A stretch of 64,000 nt of DNA from Vibrio viridaestus (GCF_003856525.1 NZ_RJVQ01000004.1:248001-312000), one strand, 5' to 3'; shown: positions 45,212-55,538, counted from the stretch's first letter. The notes: a model not told the origin generated them from the sequence alone. Made by a program: numbers and translations.

Positions 45212-46549
45212 TTATAAATCGACAACCAGTATTTTGGAGCGTCTTTGGTAGTTATACAGATTTTGCTTTTTCATCGGTAGAGCATTAACGCCCACTTCGA
45301 CAAAACCTTGTTCTCTAAACCAGTGAACGCTGTGTGTCGTCAATACAAACAATTGCTTTATATTGAGCTTTTTTGCTTGGTTCTTCATATGTTTGAGTAA
45401 AAGCAGGCCTCTGTTGCCATCTCTATAATCACCATGAATGGCTACACATGCCATTTCCGCCATTCTTTCATCTGGGTATGGGTACAAAGCGGCACAGCCA
45501 ATGATCAGGCCATCTTTATCGATGATGGTGAACTTATGGATTTCCTGCTCGAGCTGTTCTCTAGAACGTCTCACAAGAATACCGTCTTCTTCCAGAGGCC
45601 GAATCAATTCCAAAATGCCACCAATATCGTCAATATCGGCCTGGCGTATTTGTTCAGCGCTCGCCATGACAATCTGTGTTCCGATACCATCAAATGAAAA
45701 CAGTTCTTGGATCAGTGCGCCATCTTCTTTATAACTAACTAAGTGACTTCTCGGTACACCGGCCCTGCAGGCTTTGCTAGAGGCACGTAAGAAACGGATC
45801 TTTCCTGTACTGTTATCATTATCTCCAGGATTCTCGATCTCATACTTATGCAATAACGTATCAACATCAGTGGGAAATAACTCTGCGATGGAGTTGCCTT
45901 TGTCATCAATGATACCTTGCTGAGAACAGAACCCGATCAGTTTATCGGCTTTCAGGCGTATCGCGACTTGTGTTGCTATTTCTTCTGAGAGCAGGTTAAA
46001 GCATTCACCTGTAATTGAGGCAGCAATAGGACCTAGTAACACGATGGAACCTTGTTCCAGCGAGCGATTGATGCCATCAATGTCGATACGCCGAATTCTG
46101 CCACTGTGGCAGTAATCAATACCATCCTCTACTCCTAAGGGCTGAGAAATGACAAAGTTACCACTTACTACGTTTAGCTGAGTACCAGCCATCGGCGTAT
46201 TATTGAGGCTCATAGATAAGCGAGCTGTCACGGCGAGTTGAAGTTGACCTGCTGCTTGCATAACTAAGCTAATAGCATCGCCAGTTGTCACTCGGATACC
46301 TTTGTAATAAGGCGTTTCACAGTGATTGGCATCCAAAATCTCATTGATTTGAGGTCTTGCTCCATAGACGATAACGACTTTTATTCCTAAGCTATGAAGA
46401 AGTGCAATATCACTAATAATGTTGGGAAAGTTTTCGTCCGCGATTGCTTCGCCGCCCAGCATGACGACCATGGTTTTACCACGATGTGCATTCACATAGG
46501 GAGCAGACTGGCGAAATCCTTTTACTAGAGCAGTGCTACGTATTTTCAC
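45212..46549 (-). CDS. argA: N-acetylglutamate synthase ArgA
   Basis: 445 residues. Residues 20-290 are an amino-acid-kinase-like domain ([44 protein letters not shown]). Residues 300-440 are a GNAT acetyltransferase domain ([19 protein letters not shown]). ArgA makes N-acetylglutamate, the first committed step of arginine synthesis, and is feedback inhibited by arginine. The start is GTG (46547-46549), which gives the conserved [15 protein letters not shown] start. An ArgR box lies 35 bp upstream. The gene sits at the end of the recC-B-D block in E. coli too, a strong synteny point. Confidence 0.96.
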   Translation of the reverse strand: MKIRSTALVKGFRQSAPYVNAHRGKTMVVMLGGEAIADENFPNIISDIALLHSLGIKVVIVYGARPQINEILDANHCETPYYKGIRVTTGDAISLVMQAAGQLQLAVTARLSMSLNNTPMAGTQLNVVSGNFVISQPLGVEDGIDYCHSGRIRRIDIDGINRSLEQGSIVLLGPIAASITGECFNLLSEEIATQVAIRLKADKLIGFCSQQGIIDDKGNSIAELFPTDVDTLLHKYEIENPGDNDNSTGKIRFLRASSKACRAGVPRSHLVSYKEDGALIQELFSFDGIGTQIVMASAEQIRQADIDDIGGILELIRPLEEDGILVRRSREQLEQEIHKFTIIDKDGLIIGCAALYPYPDERMAEMACVAIHGDYRDGNRGLLLLKHMKNQAKKLNIKQLFVLTTHSVHWFREQGFVEVGVNALPMKKQNLYNYQRRSKILVVDL

Positions 46550-46584
46550 AATGGTATCGCTGTTGTTTATTTATGTTTTAATAA

Positions 46585-46598
46585 TGACTTTTTATTCA
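46585..46598. promoter_or_regulatory. ArgR box upstream of argA
   Basis: TGACTTTTTATTCA matches the ARG consensus TGAATWWWWATTCA with one mismatch, 36 bases upstream of the argA start codon. A second box at the usual 21 bp centre spacing is only half-matched (46564-46577). It fits arginine repression of argA; divergent mltA may also be affected. Confidence 0.65.
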
Positions 46599-46777
46599 TA
46601 AATACTCAAGGTGTTTTTCTGGGTAATATGACAAAAAAAGAAACGTTGTTAGAGTAAATATGTTCATCATAATTCTGTTAGAATTTTATGATAATGTCAG
46701 AATATGTTGCTTTTAGATTGTAGTTTAAATTTGAATTTGCGATCCTCTGGCAACTTTTAAAGTACTTTGGATTTTCT

Positions 46778-47881
46778 GTGAAAAAACAACTCTTATGTTT
46801 AGGGATAATCAGTCTACTCGCTGGTTGTGTTAACCCGACGGATCGTGGTCAGCAATATAAAGATGGTCAGTTACCTCAAGTCTTAAATCAGTCTTATCAG
46901 GTAAAAACGAATTCGCCGCGTGACTTTTCAGAATTTGAGGAGCAAAGTCGTTTAGTTGTCGACAAGTCGAGCTCTATGGCCAGTATTTACGGTTCTCTAT
47001 ATAGCCAGTTAAATGAGTGGGCTTTACAGAGTGGTGACCCACAACAACTTGCAAAGTTTGGTGTCCAGGCTGCTCAGTTAGGTGGTGGAGACAAAAAGGG
47101 TAATGTTCTTTTTACCGGATACTTCTCACCCGTTATTGAGCTAAGACACACACCAGACTCAGTGTTCAAGTATCCAGTGTATGGTAAACCCAATTGCACA
47201 AAAGAATGCCCAACCCGGGCACAGATTTATGCTGGAGCATTGAATGGTAAAGGACTTGAGCTTGGCTATGCGAAGAGTTTAATCGATCCTTTTATTATGG
47301 AAGTTCAGGGCAGTGGATTTGTGCACTTTGGTGACGATGATACGTTGGAGTATTTCGCTTACGCAGGAAAAAACTTTAAAGCTTATGTCAGTATTGGCAA
47401 AGTTCTAATTGATAATGGCGAAGTGGCTAGAGAAAATATGTCATTGAAGGCCATAAAGCAGTGGGTCGACACTCATCCGGAAACTGAGGTCAGAGCGCTA
47501 CTCGAACAAAACCCTTCGTACGTCTTTTTTGCACCGAAAAATGCAGCACCTGTAACGGGGTCTGCTGGAATTCCTTTGTTGCCTATGGCGTCTGTAGCCG
47601 GTGATAGCAAGTGGCTTCCTATGGGAACTCCAATACTCGCTGAAGTACCTCTTTTGAATGCTGATGGGACCTGGAGCGGAACTCATCAATTGAGATTATT
47701 AATTGTTCTAGACACTGGTGGAGCGGTTAAAGACAACCACCTTGATCTATACCACGGTATGGGACCAAGAGCCGGAGAGCAGGCCGGTCATTACAAACAT
47801 TTTGGTCGGGTTTGGAAATTAGGTCTGGTGAATTCACCGACACAGTCTCCTTGGGTTAGTCCACCTGAAAAGCTAGAATAA
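46778..47881 (+). CDS. mltA: Membrane-bound lytic murein transglycosylase A (MltA)
   Basis: 367 residues. The signal peptide ends in the lipobox LLAGC (Cys17), so it is an outer-membrane lipoprotein facing the periplasm. The core has TGYFSPVIE, the MEVQGSGFVHF segment and the 3D-type domain LDTGGAVKDNHLDLYHGMG with the catalytic aspartate. MltA cleaves peptidoglycan with formation of 1,6-anhydromuramic acid. The start is GTG at 46778. It is followed by a terminator-like hairpin before tcdA. Confidence 0.95.
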   Translation: MKKQLLCLGIISLLAGCVNPTDRGQQYKDGQLPQVLNQSYQVKTNSPRDFSEFEEQSRLVVDKSSSMASIYGSLYSQLNEWALQSGDPQQLAKFGVQAAQLGGGDKKGNVLFTGYFSPVIELRHTPDSVFKYPVYGKPNCTKECPTRAQIYAGALNGKGLELGYAKSLIDPFIMEVQGSGFVHFGDDDTLEYFAYAGKNFKAYVSIGKVLIDNGEVARENMSLKAIKQWVDTHPETEVRALLEQNPSYVFFAPKNAAPVTGSAGIPLLPMASVAGDSKWLPMGTPILAEVPLLNADGTWSGTHQLRLLIVLDTGGAVKDNHLDLYHGMGPRAGEQAGHYKHFGRVWKLGLVNSPTQSPWVSPPEKLE

Positions 47882-47901
47882 GTGGCTAGACTTTTTATTA
47901 G

Positions 47902-47931
47902 AGAGTGCGTATAAATCGCACTCTTATCTTT
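47902..47931 (+). terminator. Terminator of mltA
   Basis: Eight-base-pair stem AGAGTGCG / CGCACTCT with a seven-base loop, 21 bases after the mltA stop, followed by TATCTTTT. It separates mltA from tcdA. Confidence 0.7.
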
Positions 47932-47961
47932 TGTAGCAATATTCTCTATTGGATTTTTGTC

Positions 47962-48774
47962 ATGCGTACTCCAGAAACTCCCGCATCCGATTCATACAAC
48001 CAACGTTTTGGTGGCACTCGTCGACTATATGGTGTTGAGCCTGTCGAGATATTAAGGGCGTCACATGTTTGTATCATTGGTATTGGTGGTGTTGGATCTT
48101 GGGCTGTTGAGGCACTAGCAAGAACGGGTGTAGGTGAGTTGACGCTCATCGATATGGATGACGTCTGTGTTACCAATATCAATCGCCAAATTCATGCAAT
48201 GAGTGGCACCGTTGGACAAAGTAAAATCGAAGTGATGGCTGAGCGGGTAAAACTCATCAACCCTGACTGTAAAGTTAATCTAATTGATGATTTTATTTCT
48301 GCGGATAATCAGCATGAGTATCTGACCAAAGAGTATGACTACGTATTAGATGCAATAGACAGTATAAAAGCAAAAGCATCCCTTTTGGCTTATTGCAGAA
48401 GTAATAAGATTAAGGTTATTACTGTAGGCGGAGCTGGTGGGCAGATCGATCCAACGCAGATTCAGGTCGCTGATTTAACCAAGACAATTCAGGATCCTTT
48501 GGCGAAAAAAGTCAAAGATCGCTTACGACGTTTCCACAATTTCCCCAAGAATCCTGCTCGTAAATTTGGTATTGATTGTGTTTTTTCGACTGAGCAACTG
48601 AAATACCCTCAAGCGGATGGCTCTGTATGTGCAGTAAAATCAACTGCCGAGGGGCCAAAGAGAATGGACTGTGCGAGTGGTTTTGGTGCGGCAACGATGG
48701 TAACAGCCAGCTTTGGCTTTGTCGCTGCTGCTCGTATCGTCGATAAAATTATCGCTAAATACAGTGCAAAGTAG
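47962..48774 (+). CDS. tcdA: tRNA threonylcarbamoyladenosine dehydratase TcdA (CsdL)
   Basis: 270 residues of the E1/MoeB/ThiF fold: IIGIGGVGSWAVEALARTGVGEL (nucleotide-binding), then LIDMDDVCVTNINRQ and the DAIDSIKAK segment. TcdA turns N6-threonylcarbamoyladenosine of tRNA into its cyclic form (ct6A). An earlier start at 47905 is open, but the ATG at 47962 gives the family start and follows TTGGA. It is followed after 10 bp by csdE, its sulfur-trafficking partner in E. coli. Confidence 0.94.
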   Translation: MRTPETPASDSYNQRFGGTRRLYGVEPVEILRASHVCIIGIGGVGSWAVEALARTGVGELTLIDMDDVCVTNINRQIHAMSGTVGQSKIEVMAERVKLINPDCKVNLIDDFISADNQHEYLTKEYDYVLDAIDSIKAKASLLAYCRSNKIKVITVGGAGGQIDPTQIQVADLTKTIQDPLAKKVKDRLRRFHNFPKNPARKFGIDCVFSTEQLKYPQADGSVCAVKSTAEGPKRMDCASGFGAATMVTASFGFVAAARIVDKIIAKYSAK

Positions 48775-48784
48775 TGGCAGAGAG

Positions 48785-49216
48785 ATGAGTATATTTCCAG
48801 AAATCCCCTTTGGTAAGACAATTGATTCAGAGAATGTCATGCAGATAATGGCAGATAAAACCACTTGGGAAGACCGTTATCGACAACTGATCTTATGGGG
48901 TAAGCAGATACCTGCTCTTCCAGACGAGTTTCGTCGTGATGATGTCACCGTGAAAGGGTGTGAGAGCGTCGTTTGGCTAGTATCCGAACAGCATAATGAT
49001 ATTTGGCAATTTTATGCCGACTCAGACGCGCGCATTGTGAAAGGATTGATTGCTGTTGTACTAGCTGCGGTTAATGGTAAGACGACAGAGCAGGTTGTGG
49101 CGTTTGATATCAATTCCTACTTTGAGCAACTTCATTTACTTCAGCATCTTAGTCCTTCTCGAGGAAATGGTCTGAAAGCGATTGTCGATACTATTTATGA
49201 AGAGATTAAAAAATAA
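48785..49216 (+). CDS. csdE: CsdE, SufE-family sulfur acceptor
   Basis: 143 residues of the SufE fold. VTVKGCESVVWL carries the acceptor cysteine (Cys58), and RIVKGLIAVVLAAVNGKT is the other family landmark. CsdE takes sulfur from the cysteine desulfurase CsdA and works with TcdA. The upstream start (48713) would overlap tcdA; the ATG at 48785 is preferred. The csdA gene that accompanies csdE-tcdA in E. coli and, by memory, V. cholerae does not follow here; the next gene is srmB on the other strand. Confidence 0.92.
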   Translation: MSIFPEIPFGKTIDSENVMQIMADKTTWEDRYRQLILWGKQIPALPDEFRRDDVTVKGCESVVWLVSEQHNDIWQFYADSDARIVKGLIAVVLAAVNGKTTEQVVAFDINSYFEQLHLLQHLSPSRGNGLKAIVDTIYEEIKK

Positions 49217-49240
49217 AGCTCCGTTAAGGAGCTTTATTTT
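49211..49240. terminator. Bidirectional terminator between csdE and srmB
   Basis: Twelve-base-pair stem AAATAAAGCTCC / GGAGCTTTATTT with a five-base loop, with T runs on both strands (ATTTTTAT after it on the plus strand; ATTTTTTAAT on the minus). It overlaps the csdE stop and lies 12 bases beyond the srmB stop. Confidence 0.9.
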
Positions 49241-49252
49241 TATAATGATCAA

Positions 49253-50476
49253 TTATTTAGATTTTTTCTTAACCTTTGTTTTTTTCACTTTATCTTTGAC
49301 CACTTTCTTTTTCTTTTTAAACACAGGCTTTTTGTGTTTAGGTCTGAGGCCGTCAATAAAGCGTTCTTTCACTTCTTCCTTAGTATAGCGTTGGACTCGA
49401 TCCATCATGGGTTGGTCATGAGCTTCAACTAACGAAATAGCGATACCTTTTTTACCTGCTCGAGCTGTTCGACCAATACGGTGCACAAATACATCTGCAG
49501 TACGTGGTAAATCATAGTTTATAACGTGGCTGATATCTGGAATATCGAGTCCACGAGCAGCGACATCTGTTGCGAGCAATACGTTAACGGTTCCATCTCT
49601 AAAGCGACTGATGGCATTATTACGTCGCTCTTGTGGCATCTCACCCTGAATCCAGGCGCATTCGATTTGACTCGATTCTAGCTCTGAACGTAATGTTGCT
49701 AATATTTCTCTGGTTTTAACGAAAATAATCGCTTTTTCAGACTGTTCTGTCAGGATGTGCTTAAGCAGCGCATTTTTATGCGCCAGATCGTCTGCACGGT
49801 GATACCACTGGGTGATTTTTTTACGCTCACGACGTGGCGGTTCAGCCTCAACCTCTGCCGGATTATTCAATAGATCCGCAGTAAAGCCTTCTACACCTTT
49901 ACCTTCAAGAGTTGCAGAAAAAAGTAGCGTCTGTTTGCGCCAGCGACATTCAGCTGAAAGGCGGTCTACCGTTGGGCCAAAACCCATATCGAGCATACGG
50001 TCAGCTTCATCAAGAACTAACCATTCAATGGCTCGGCAATCGAACTTTTCTGCTTCGATGTATTCCATCAATCGACCCGGTGTCGCGACAACAATATCCT
50101 GAGTTTGTGCCAGAATATCAGCATGCTCTTGATATTGAACACCGCCAGTAATTGTGACGATATTTAAATGGGTGTATTTCGCAAGAAGCCTAGCTTGATC
50201 TGCAACCTGTATCGCGAGTTCACGAGTTGGAGTTAACACTAGAATGCGTGCTGGACCAGGCTTCTTACGGGGAAAGTCTTGCAAGTATTGTAATGCAGGG
50301 AGAACAAACGCCGCTGTTTTTCCTGTCCCTGTGGGCGCAGATGCAAGTACATCTTTCCCGTCTAACGCTGCTGGAATAGCCTGTTCTTGAATATGAGTTG
50401 GCCTCTCATATCCGGCTTCTTCAACCGCTTGTAAAAGATTTGGATCGAGATCTAAGTCTGCAAAATGTCGTATCAC
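49253..50476 (-). CDS. srmB: DEAD-box RNA helicase SrmB
   Basis: 407 residues with all DEAD-box motifs: Q motif near residue 29, APTGTGKTAA, PTRELA, TPGR, VLDEADRMLDMGFG, SAT, and the second-domain motifs ATDVAARGLDIPD and HRIGRTARAGKKG. A basic, lysine-rich tail of about 40 residues follows (KKPVFKKKKKVVKDKVKK). SrmB assists early assembly of the 50S ribosomal subunit. It lies 82 bp downstream of trmN on the same strand; the two genes are divergent in E. coli. Confidence 0.93.
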   Translation of the reverse strand: MIRHFADLDLDPNLLQAVEEAGYERPTHIQEQAIPAALDGKDVLASAPTGTGKTAAFVLPALQYLQDFPRKKPGPARILVLTPTRELAIQVADQARLLAKYTHLNIVTITGGVQYQEHADILAQTQDIVVATPGRLMEYIEAEKFDCRAIEWLVLDEADRMLDMGFGPTVDRLSAECRWRKQTLLFSATLEGKGVEGFTADLLNNPAEVEAEPPRRERKKITQWYHRADDLAHKNALLKHILTEQSEKAIIFVKTREILATLRSELESSQIECAWIQGEMPQERRNNAISRFRDGTVNVLLATDVAARGLDIPDISHVINYDLPRTADVFVHRIGRTARAGKKGIAISLVEAHDQPMMDRVQRYTKEEVKERFIDGLRPKHKKPVFKKKKKVVKDKVKKTKVKKKSK

Positions 50477-50558
50477 AAGCAGTTCTCCGCAGTAATAAGG
50501 TCATAAATTAAGGGGCGGTATTATAGTGGGATCTTTTGTGATGATCACACTTTATTTA

Positions 50559-51275
50559 CTACATCTTGAGATAAAACTCGCGAGTTAGCGCTATAAAGCC
50601 AGAAGAATAGTCGCCATCCACGCGTATTGTTAGAAATTCCTCTGTAGTTTGACACGAAGACTTTATGAGTTTCAACATTCTGCGCGTTGGCTGTTTCTTA
50701 TCGGTCGGGCTAACATGACACACTTTCTGTAAAAACCAGCCTTGTGCTAAGGCTTGTTGAATAAATTGCTCACACTCTGCTACCGGCAGAATGAAACTGG
50801 CAATAGCGTCATCAGTAGAAAGCATCCAAGCCGACTTTAAAAGGTCGGCATAGGAGAGTGTATCCGTATGTCTTGCCATTGCACGGCTTAGATTTTCTGT
50901 TCTCTCTCCGGTCATAAAATAGGGCGGATTACAGATTATGGAAGAGAAGCATTTTGCTTCCGAAAAATCTTTGATATCAGCATGATATATAGTGATTCGC
51001 TCTGACCAGGTTGAGTGTTCAACATTTATTTTAGCGGCTTCAATTGCATCTTCATTTATATCGACAGCTGTTATTTTTAACTTGGGAAAACGCTGAGCCA
51101 TCATCAAAGTAAGTAGTCCGGTTCCGGTACCAATGTCGAGTAGTTCGCCTCTCTCATTCGCATCGGCCCATGCACCAAGAAGAACCCCATCTGTACTTAC
51201 TGGCATACCCGCAGAGCCACCAATGATCGAGAACTGTTTGAAGTTAAAATTTTTAGTTAAATACTTTTTAGTCAT
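50559..51275 (-). CDS. trmN: tRNA1(Val) (adenine-37-N6)-methyltransferase TrmN
   Basis: 238 residues, class I SAM-dependent methyltransferase: FKQFSIIGG ... VSTDGVLLGAWA is the TrmN6/YfiC start, LLDIGTGTGLLTLMMAQ binds SAM, and SIICNPPYF is the adenine-N6 catalytic motif. It methylates A37 of tRNA1(Val). It is upstream of srmB and divergent from brnQ. Confidence 0.93.
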   Translation of the reverse strand: MTKKYLTKNFNFKQFSIIGGSAGMPVSTDGVLLGAWADANERGELLDIGTGTGLLTLMMAQRFPKLKITAVDINEDAIEAAKINVEHSTWSERITIYHADIKDFSEAKCFSSIICNPPYFMTGERTENLSRAMARHTDTLSYADLLKSAWMLSTDDAIASFILPVAECEQFIQQALAQGWFLQKVCHVSPTDKKQPTRRMLKLIKSSCQTTEEFLTIRVDGDYSSGFIALTREFYLKM

Positions 51276-51441
51276 ATGTTGGTTTTTTGTACTGGTAAAG
51301 CTTTCTTTACGTTTTATAAATAACTATTTTAACCCTAACTATTGAATATTTTATCCTGTCCATTCACTATTCGCCCCCTTAATAATGGGTGTCATTGACA
51401 CTAAAGAATAAACACAACATTAAAGTATAAAAGGGTGTTCT

Positions 51442-52758
51442 GTGAAACAGACATTAAAAACATTCGATATTGTTGCTCTGGGCTTTATGCTATTCGCATT
51501 TTTCCTTGGGGCGGGTAATGTTATCTTTCCGCCTTTAGCGGGACAACTAGCTGGCGAACATTTATACCCAGCAATGGGTGGATTTTTGCTGACGGCTGTA
51601 GGCTTACCATTGGCTGGTATTATCGCTGTTGCGCTTGTTGGCGGAAGTTGGGCTAATTTGACCAAAGACTTGCCAGTAAGAATTTCCACATTAATGGCAG
51701 CGCTAATTTTTATTATTATTGGGCCTGCGTTTGCAGCACCTAGGACAGGACTGGTTGCTTACGAGATGGCGGTCAATCCGTTGCTTGGCAATACCAGTGC
51801 GACGCATTTAGCGCTCTTTTCTATTCTCTTTTTTGCGGTTGCTGGATTCTTTTCTTGGTATCAGGGAAAACTGATTGATCTGATTGGAAAAGTACTGACG
51901 CCTGCTCTTTTTGTCGGTCTGGTAATCGTTGCCGTTGGCGTATTCACTAATCCCCTCGGCGCGATGCAAACGCCCGTCGGTGAGTATATGACTCAGCCTC
52001 TGACAAAAGGGTTCCTGGAAGGTTACAACACCATGGACACGTTCGCTTCTCTGATGTTTGGTATGCTAATGGTGGATGCTCTAAAAAATAAAGGCATCAC
52101 TGAAATGAAAGCGACCACGAAATATCTGATTTGCGCTGCCTTTATTGCTGCTGCTGGTCTTGCCTTTGTATACACATCGCTCTTCTATTTAGGTGCAACA
52201 AGTTCTGAGATCGCAGCCGGTGTCGATAATGGCGGGACTATTCTAAGTCTTTATATCCAAGAGCTATTTGGTGCTCAGGGACAACTGGTACTATCGATTA
52301 TCGTACTTTTAGCGTGTTTGACGACGGCTATTGGTTTGATTTCAGCCTGTTCAGATTACTTTAGTTCACACACACCTTTAAGTTACAAAGGTTGGGTAAT
52401 CATCAATAGTGCTCTGTGTGCTTTGATTGCTAATGTCGGGTTATCACAGTTAATTTCACTGTCGATTCCGGTACTTTTTGCCTTGTATCCCGTCGCGATT
52501 GCCTTGGTCGCTTTAACATTTATCAGAAAGTCTTTTTCTAATCGTCAGGCAACATACCGAGTTGTCCTTCTGACGGCATTGGTTTTCGCACTTATTGATG
52601 CGGCCAAAGTTGCTGGAATCGATGTTTCTGCATTTGCTGTACTGCCTTTATTTAATATTGGTATGGCATGGTTACTACCGACGGTAATTGCTTTAGTTGC
52701 TATGTACTTCGTACCCGGTACAAAAACGGTTGAGCAAACAGAGACACTGAACAGCTAA
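51442..52758 (+). CDS. brnQ: Branched-chain amino acid carrier BrnQ
   Basis: 438 residues with about twelve hydrophobic segments of the LIVCS family. The start FDIVALGFMLFAFFLGAGNVIFPP and the later GRQ-like signature segments are typical. It takes up leucine, isoleucine and valine with sodium or proton symport in the inner membrane. The start is GTG at 51442 behind AAGGGTG. A hairpin terminator follows. Confidence 0.94.
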   Translation: MKQTLKTFDIVALGFMLFAFFLGAGNVIFPPLAGQLAGEHLYPAMGGFLLTAVGLPLAGIIAVALVGGSWANLTKDLPVRISTLMAALIFIIIGPAFAAPRTGLVAYEMAVNPLLGNTSATHLALFSILFFAVAGFFSWYQGKLIDLIGKVLTPALFVGLVIVAVGVFTNPLGAMQTPVGEYMTQPLTKGFLEGYNTMDTFASLMFGMLMVDALKNKGITEMKATTKYLICAAFIAAAGLAFVYTSLFYLGATSSEIAAGVDNGGTILSLYIQELFGAQGQLVLSIIVLLACLTTAIGLISACSDYFSSHTPLSYKGWVIINSALCALIANVGLSQLISLSIPVLFALYPVAIALVALTFIRKSFSNRQATYRVVLLTALVFALIDAAKVAGIDVSAFAVLPLFNIGMAWLLPTVIALVAMYFVPGTKTVEQTETLNS

Positions 52759-52764
52759 CCATTT

Positions 52765-52796
52765 CTCTTCTCTCGTCTGCTCGGACGGGAGAAGAG
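52765..52796 (+). terminator. Terminator of brnQ
   Basis: Thirteen-base-pair stem CTCTTCTCTCGTC / GACGGGAGAAGAG (one G-U pair) with a six-base loop, seven bases after the brnQ stop. The T run is poor (CATTTCCC). Confidence 0.65.
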
Positions 52797-52890
52797 CATT
52801 TCCCTACCAACTTCAAACTTTCCCTGTATCTTCGCTGCGTTTTTCAGTACAATTCCGCGGTTAAATTCTATGCTAAAAATTAGAGTCCAC

Positions 52891-53989
52891 ATGTTTGAAA
52901 TCAATCCAATTAAAAACCGTCTTCAGGATGTGTCAGAGCGCACAGAAGTCCTGAGGGGGTATCTTTGACTATGACGCAAAGAAAGAGCGTCTAGAAGAAG
53001 TCAACGCCGAGTTAGAACAGCCTGACGTATGGAATGAACCTGAGCGTGCGCAAGCCTTGGGTAAAGAGCGTTCATCTCTTGAACTTGTTGTTGAGACAAT
53101 CGATCAGCTTCATCAAGGTGTTGATGATGTTGAAGGGTTGCTTGAACTGGCGGTTGAAGCCGAAGATCAGGAAACATTCGATGAAATCGAGCCAGAGTTA
53201 GCGGAACTGGAAAGTAAGCTAGAGAAGCTTGAGTTTCGTCGCATGTTCTCAGGTGATCACGATTCCTCTGACTGCTACCTTGATCTCCAGGCTGGTTCTG
53301 GTGGTACTGAAGCTCAAGACTGGACATCGATGCTACTCCGTATGTATTTACGTTGGGCAGAAGATAAAGGGTTTAAAGCCGAGGTTATTGAGGTTTCTGA
53401 AGGTGAGGTTGCTGGATTAAAATCAGCAACGGTACGTTTGTCCGGTGAATACGCTTATGGGTGGTTGCGTACTGAAACGGGAGTTCACCGTTTAGTTCGT
53501 AAATCTCCATTTGATTCGGGCGGTCGACGTCATACTTCATTTGCTTCTGCGTTTGTTTATCCTGAAGTTGATGACAATATTGCGATTGATATTAACCCCG
53601 CTGATCTTAGAATCGACGTTTACCGCGCTTCTGGTGCGGGTGGTCAGCACGTAAACACCACTGAGTCAGCGGTACGTATTACCCACCTTCCGACCAACAC
53701 GGTAGTGCAGTGTCAGAACGATCGTTCTCAGCATAAGAACAAAGATCAAGCGATGAAGCAGCTGCGTGCAAAACTGTTCGAGCTTGAACTGCATAAACAA
53801 AATGCTGAAAAGCAAGCTAACGAAGATGCTAAGTCTGATATCGGTTGGGGCAGTCAGATCCGTTCTTATGTCCTTGACGATTCTCGTATTAAAGATTTAC
53901 GCACTGGGATTGAAAACCGCAATACTCAAGCCGTCCTTGATGGCGATCTAGATAAATTTATAGAAGCTAGCTTAAAATCAGGCCTCTAG
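52891..53989 (+). CDS. prfB: Peptide chain release factor 2 (programmed +1 frameshift)
   Basis: RF2 of 365 residues, made from two frames. The first runs from ATG 52891 to an in-frame TGA at 52966-52968 (codon 26). After a +1 shift at CTT-T it reads GAC TAT GAC and continues to 53989. The product has the release tripeptide SPF ([10 protein letters not shown]) and the GGQ loop GAGGQHVN, and recognises UGA and UAA. The shift is autoregulatory: low RF2 causes slow termination at the UGA and more shifting. Total length equals E. coli RF2. lysS follows after 28 bp, as in E. coli. Confidence 0.97.
52954..52969 (+). promoter_or_regulatory. RF2 frameshift signal
   Basis: AGGGGGTATCTTTGAC: an internal Shine-Dalgarno (AGGGGG) three bases before the slippery CTT codon, then the stop TGA followed by C, a weak termination context. 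It is identical to the E. coli prfB site as I remember it. Confidence 0.97.
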
Positions 53990-54017
53990 CTTTCACCGAA
54001 AACAGGGTACATCCAAA

Positions 54018-55538
54018 ATGACTGATGCTATTCAAAACGAACAAACTCAAGAAGAAAATAAGCTCATAGCTGAGCGCCGCAGTAAATTGGAGCATATCCG
54101 CAAAGACAGCAAGGCGAATGGTCACCCAAATGATTTTCGCCGTGATAGCTTAGCGGGAGATTTGCAGGCTCAATTCGGTGAAAAGACAAAAGAAGAATTA
54201 GAAGAGTTGAATCACGTTGTGGCGGTTGCTGGTCGAGTTATGGCTAAGCGCGGTCCTTTCCTCGTTCTTCAAGAAACTTCTGGCCGTATTCAAGCTTATG
54301 CAGCTAAAGACGTGCAGAAAGAACTGAAAGCAAAATATCAAGGTTTAGATATTGGCGATATCGTTGGTGTAAAAGGTGCTTTACATAAATCAGGTAAAGG
54401 CGACCTTTACGTTAACATGGAAGAATATGAGTTGTTGACGAAAGCACTTCGTCCATTGCCTGAAAAATTCCATGGTTTAACCGATCAGGAAATGCGTTAC
54501 CGTCAGCGTTACGTTGATTTGATCGTGAATGAAGAATCACGTAATACATTTATCATTCGCTCTAAACTTGTTAGTGCCATTCGTCAGTTCATGACATCAA
54601 AAGGTTACCTAGAAGTGGAAACGCCAATGATGCATGTTATTCCTGGTGGCGCAACGGCTCGCCCATTCGTGACGCACCACAACGCGTTAGATATCGATAT
54701 GTATTTGCGAGTGGCTCCTGAACTGTACCTAAAACGTTTGGTTGTGGGTGGTTTTGACCGTGTGTTCGAAATTAACCGTAACTTCCGTAATGAAGGTTTA
54801 TCTGTTCGTCACAACCCTGAATTTACCATGATGGAATTTTATCAGGCGTATTCTGACTATAAAGATCTGATGGACCTTACTGAAGAACTGTTAAGCACAG
54901 TAGCACTGCAAGTTCTTGGCTCGACTTCAATGCCTTACGGCGAAGAAACCGTTGAGTTTGGTGGCAAATATGCACGTATGAGTATGCTGGAAGCGATCAA
55001 ACACTATAATCCGGATCATGCTGATATTCAGGCTCTGGATTATGAAGGTGTCAAAGATCGCGACCATATGATGGCGATTGCAAAATCATTGAAAATGGAA
55101 ACGGAAAGCTTCTGGACATGTGGTCAGCTTTTAGAAGAGATCTTCGGTGAAACGGCTGAACCAAACTTGATGCAGCCAACTTTCATTACAGGTTATCCAG
55201 CAGATATTTCGCCTCTGGCAAGACGTAATGATGAAAATCCATTTATTACTGATCGCTTTGAGTTCTTCATTGGTGGACGTGAAGTAGCAAATGGATTCTC
55301 CGAGTTAAACGACGCAGAAGATCAGGATTCTCGCTTTAAAGCTCAGGTTGAAGCTAAAGATGCTGGTGATGATGAAGCGATGTTCTACGATGCTGACTAT
55401 ATCACGGCTCTAGAACATGGTTTACCACCAACGGCTGGTCAGGGTATTGGTATTGACCGTCTAGCGATGTTATTTACAAATAGCCATACTATCCGTGATG
55501 TTATTTTATTCCCAGCAATGAGACCTGTTGCTAAATAA
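54018..55538 (+). CDS. lysS: Lysyl-tRNA synthetase, class II
   Basis: 506 residues. An N-terminal OB-fold anticodon-binding domain (about 65-150) is followed by a class II catalytic core with [23 protein letters not shown] (motif 2) and [13 protein letters not shown] (motif 3). It charges tRNA(Lys). It forms an operon with prfB and ends at a strong terminator. Confidence 0.97.
   Translation: MTDAIQNEQTQEENKLIAERRSKLEHIRKDSKANGHPNDFRRDSLAGDLQAQFGEKTKEELEELNHVVAVAGRVMAKRGPFLVLQETSGRIQAYAAKDVQKELKAKYQGLDIGDIVGVKGALHKSGKGDLYVNMEEYELLTKALRPLPEKFHGLTDQEMRYRQRYVDLIVNEESRNTFIIRSKLVSAIRQFMTSKGYLEVETPMMHVIPGGATARPFVTHHNALDIDMYLRVAPELYLKRLVVGGFDRVFEINRNFRNEGLSVRHNPEFTMMEFYQAYSDYKDLMDLTEELLSTVALQVLGSTSMPYGEETVEFGGKYARMSMLEAIKHYNPDHADIQALDYEGVKDRDHMMAIAKSLKMETESFWTCGQLLEEIFGETAEPNLMQPTFITGYPADISPLARRNDENPFITDRFEFFIGGREVANGFSELNDAEDQDSRFKAQVEAKDAGDDEAMFYDADYITALEHGLPPTAGQGIGIDRLAMLFTNSHTIRDVILFPAMRPVAK

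Noticed and set aside
45434-45734. Two overlapping frames opposite argA (87 and 98 codons)
   Set aside because: Both are shadows of argA in other frames; no domain or ribosome-binding site supports them.
52891-52968. prfB as a pseudogene because of the early in-frame TGA
   Set aside because: The stop is the well-known programmed +1 frameshift signal; the downstream frame is intact.
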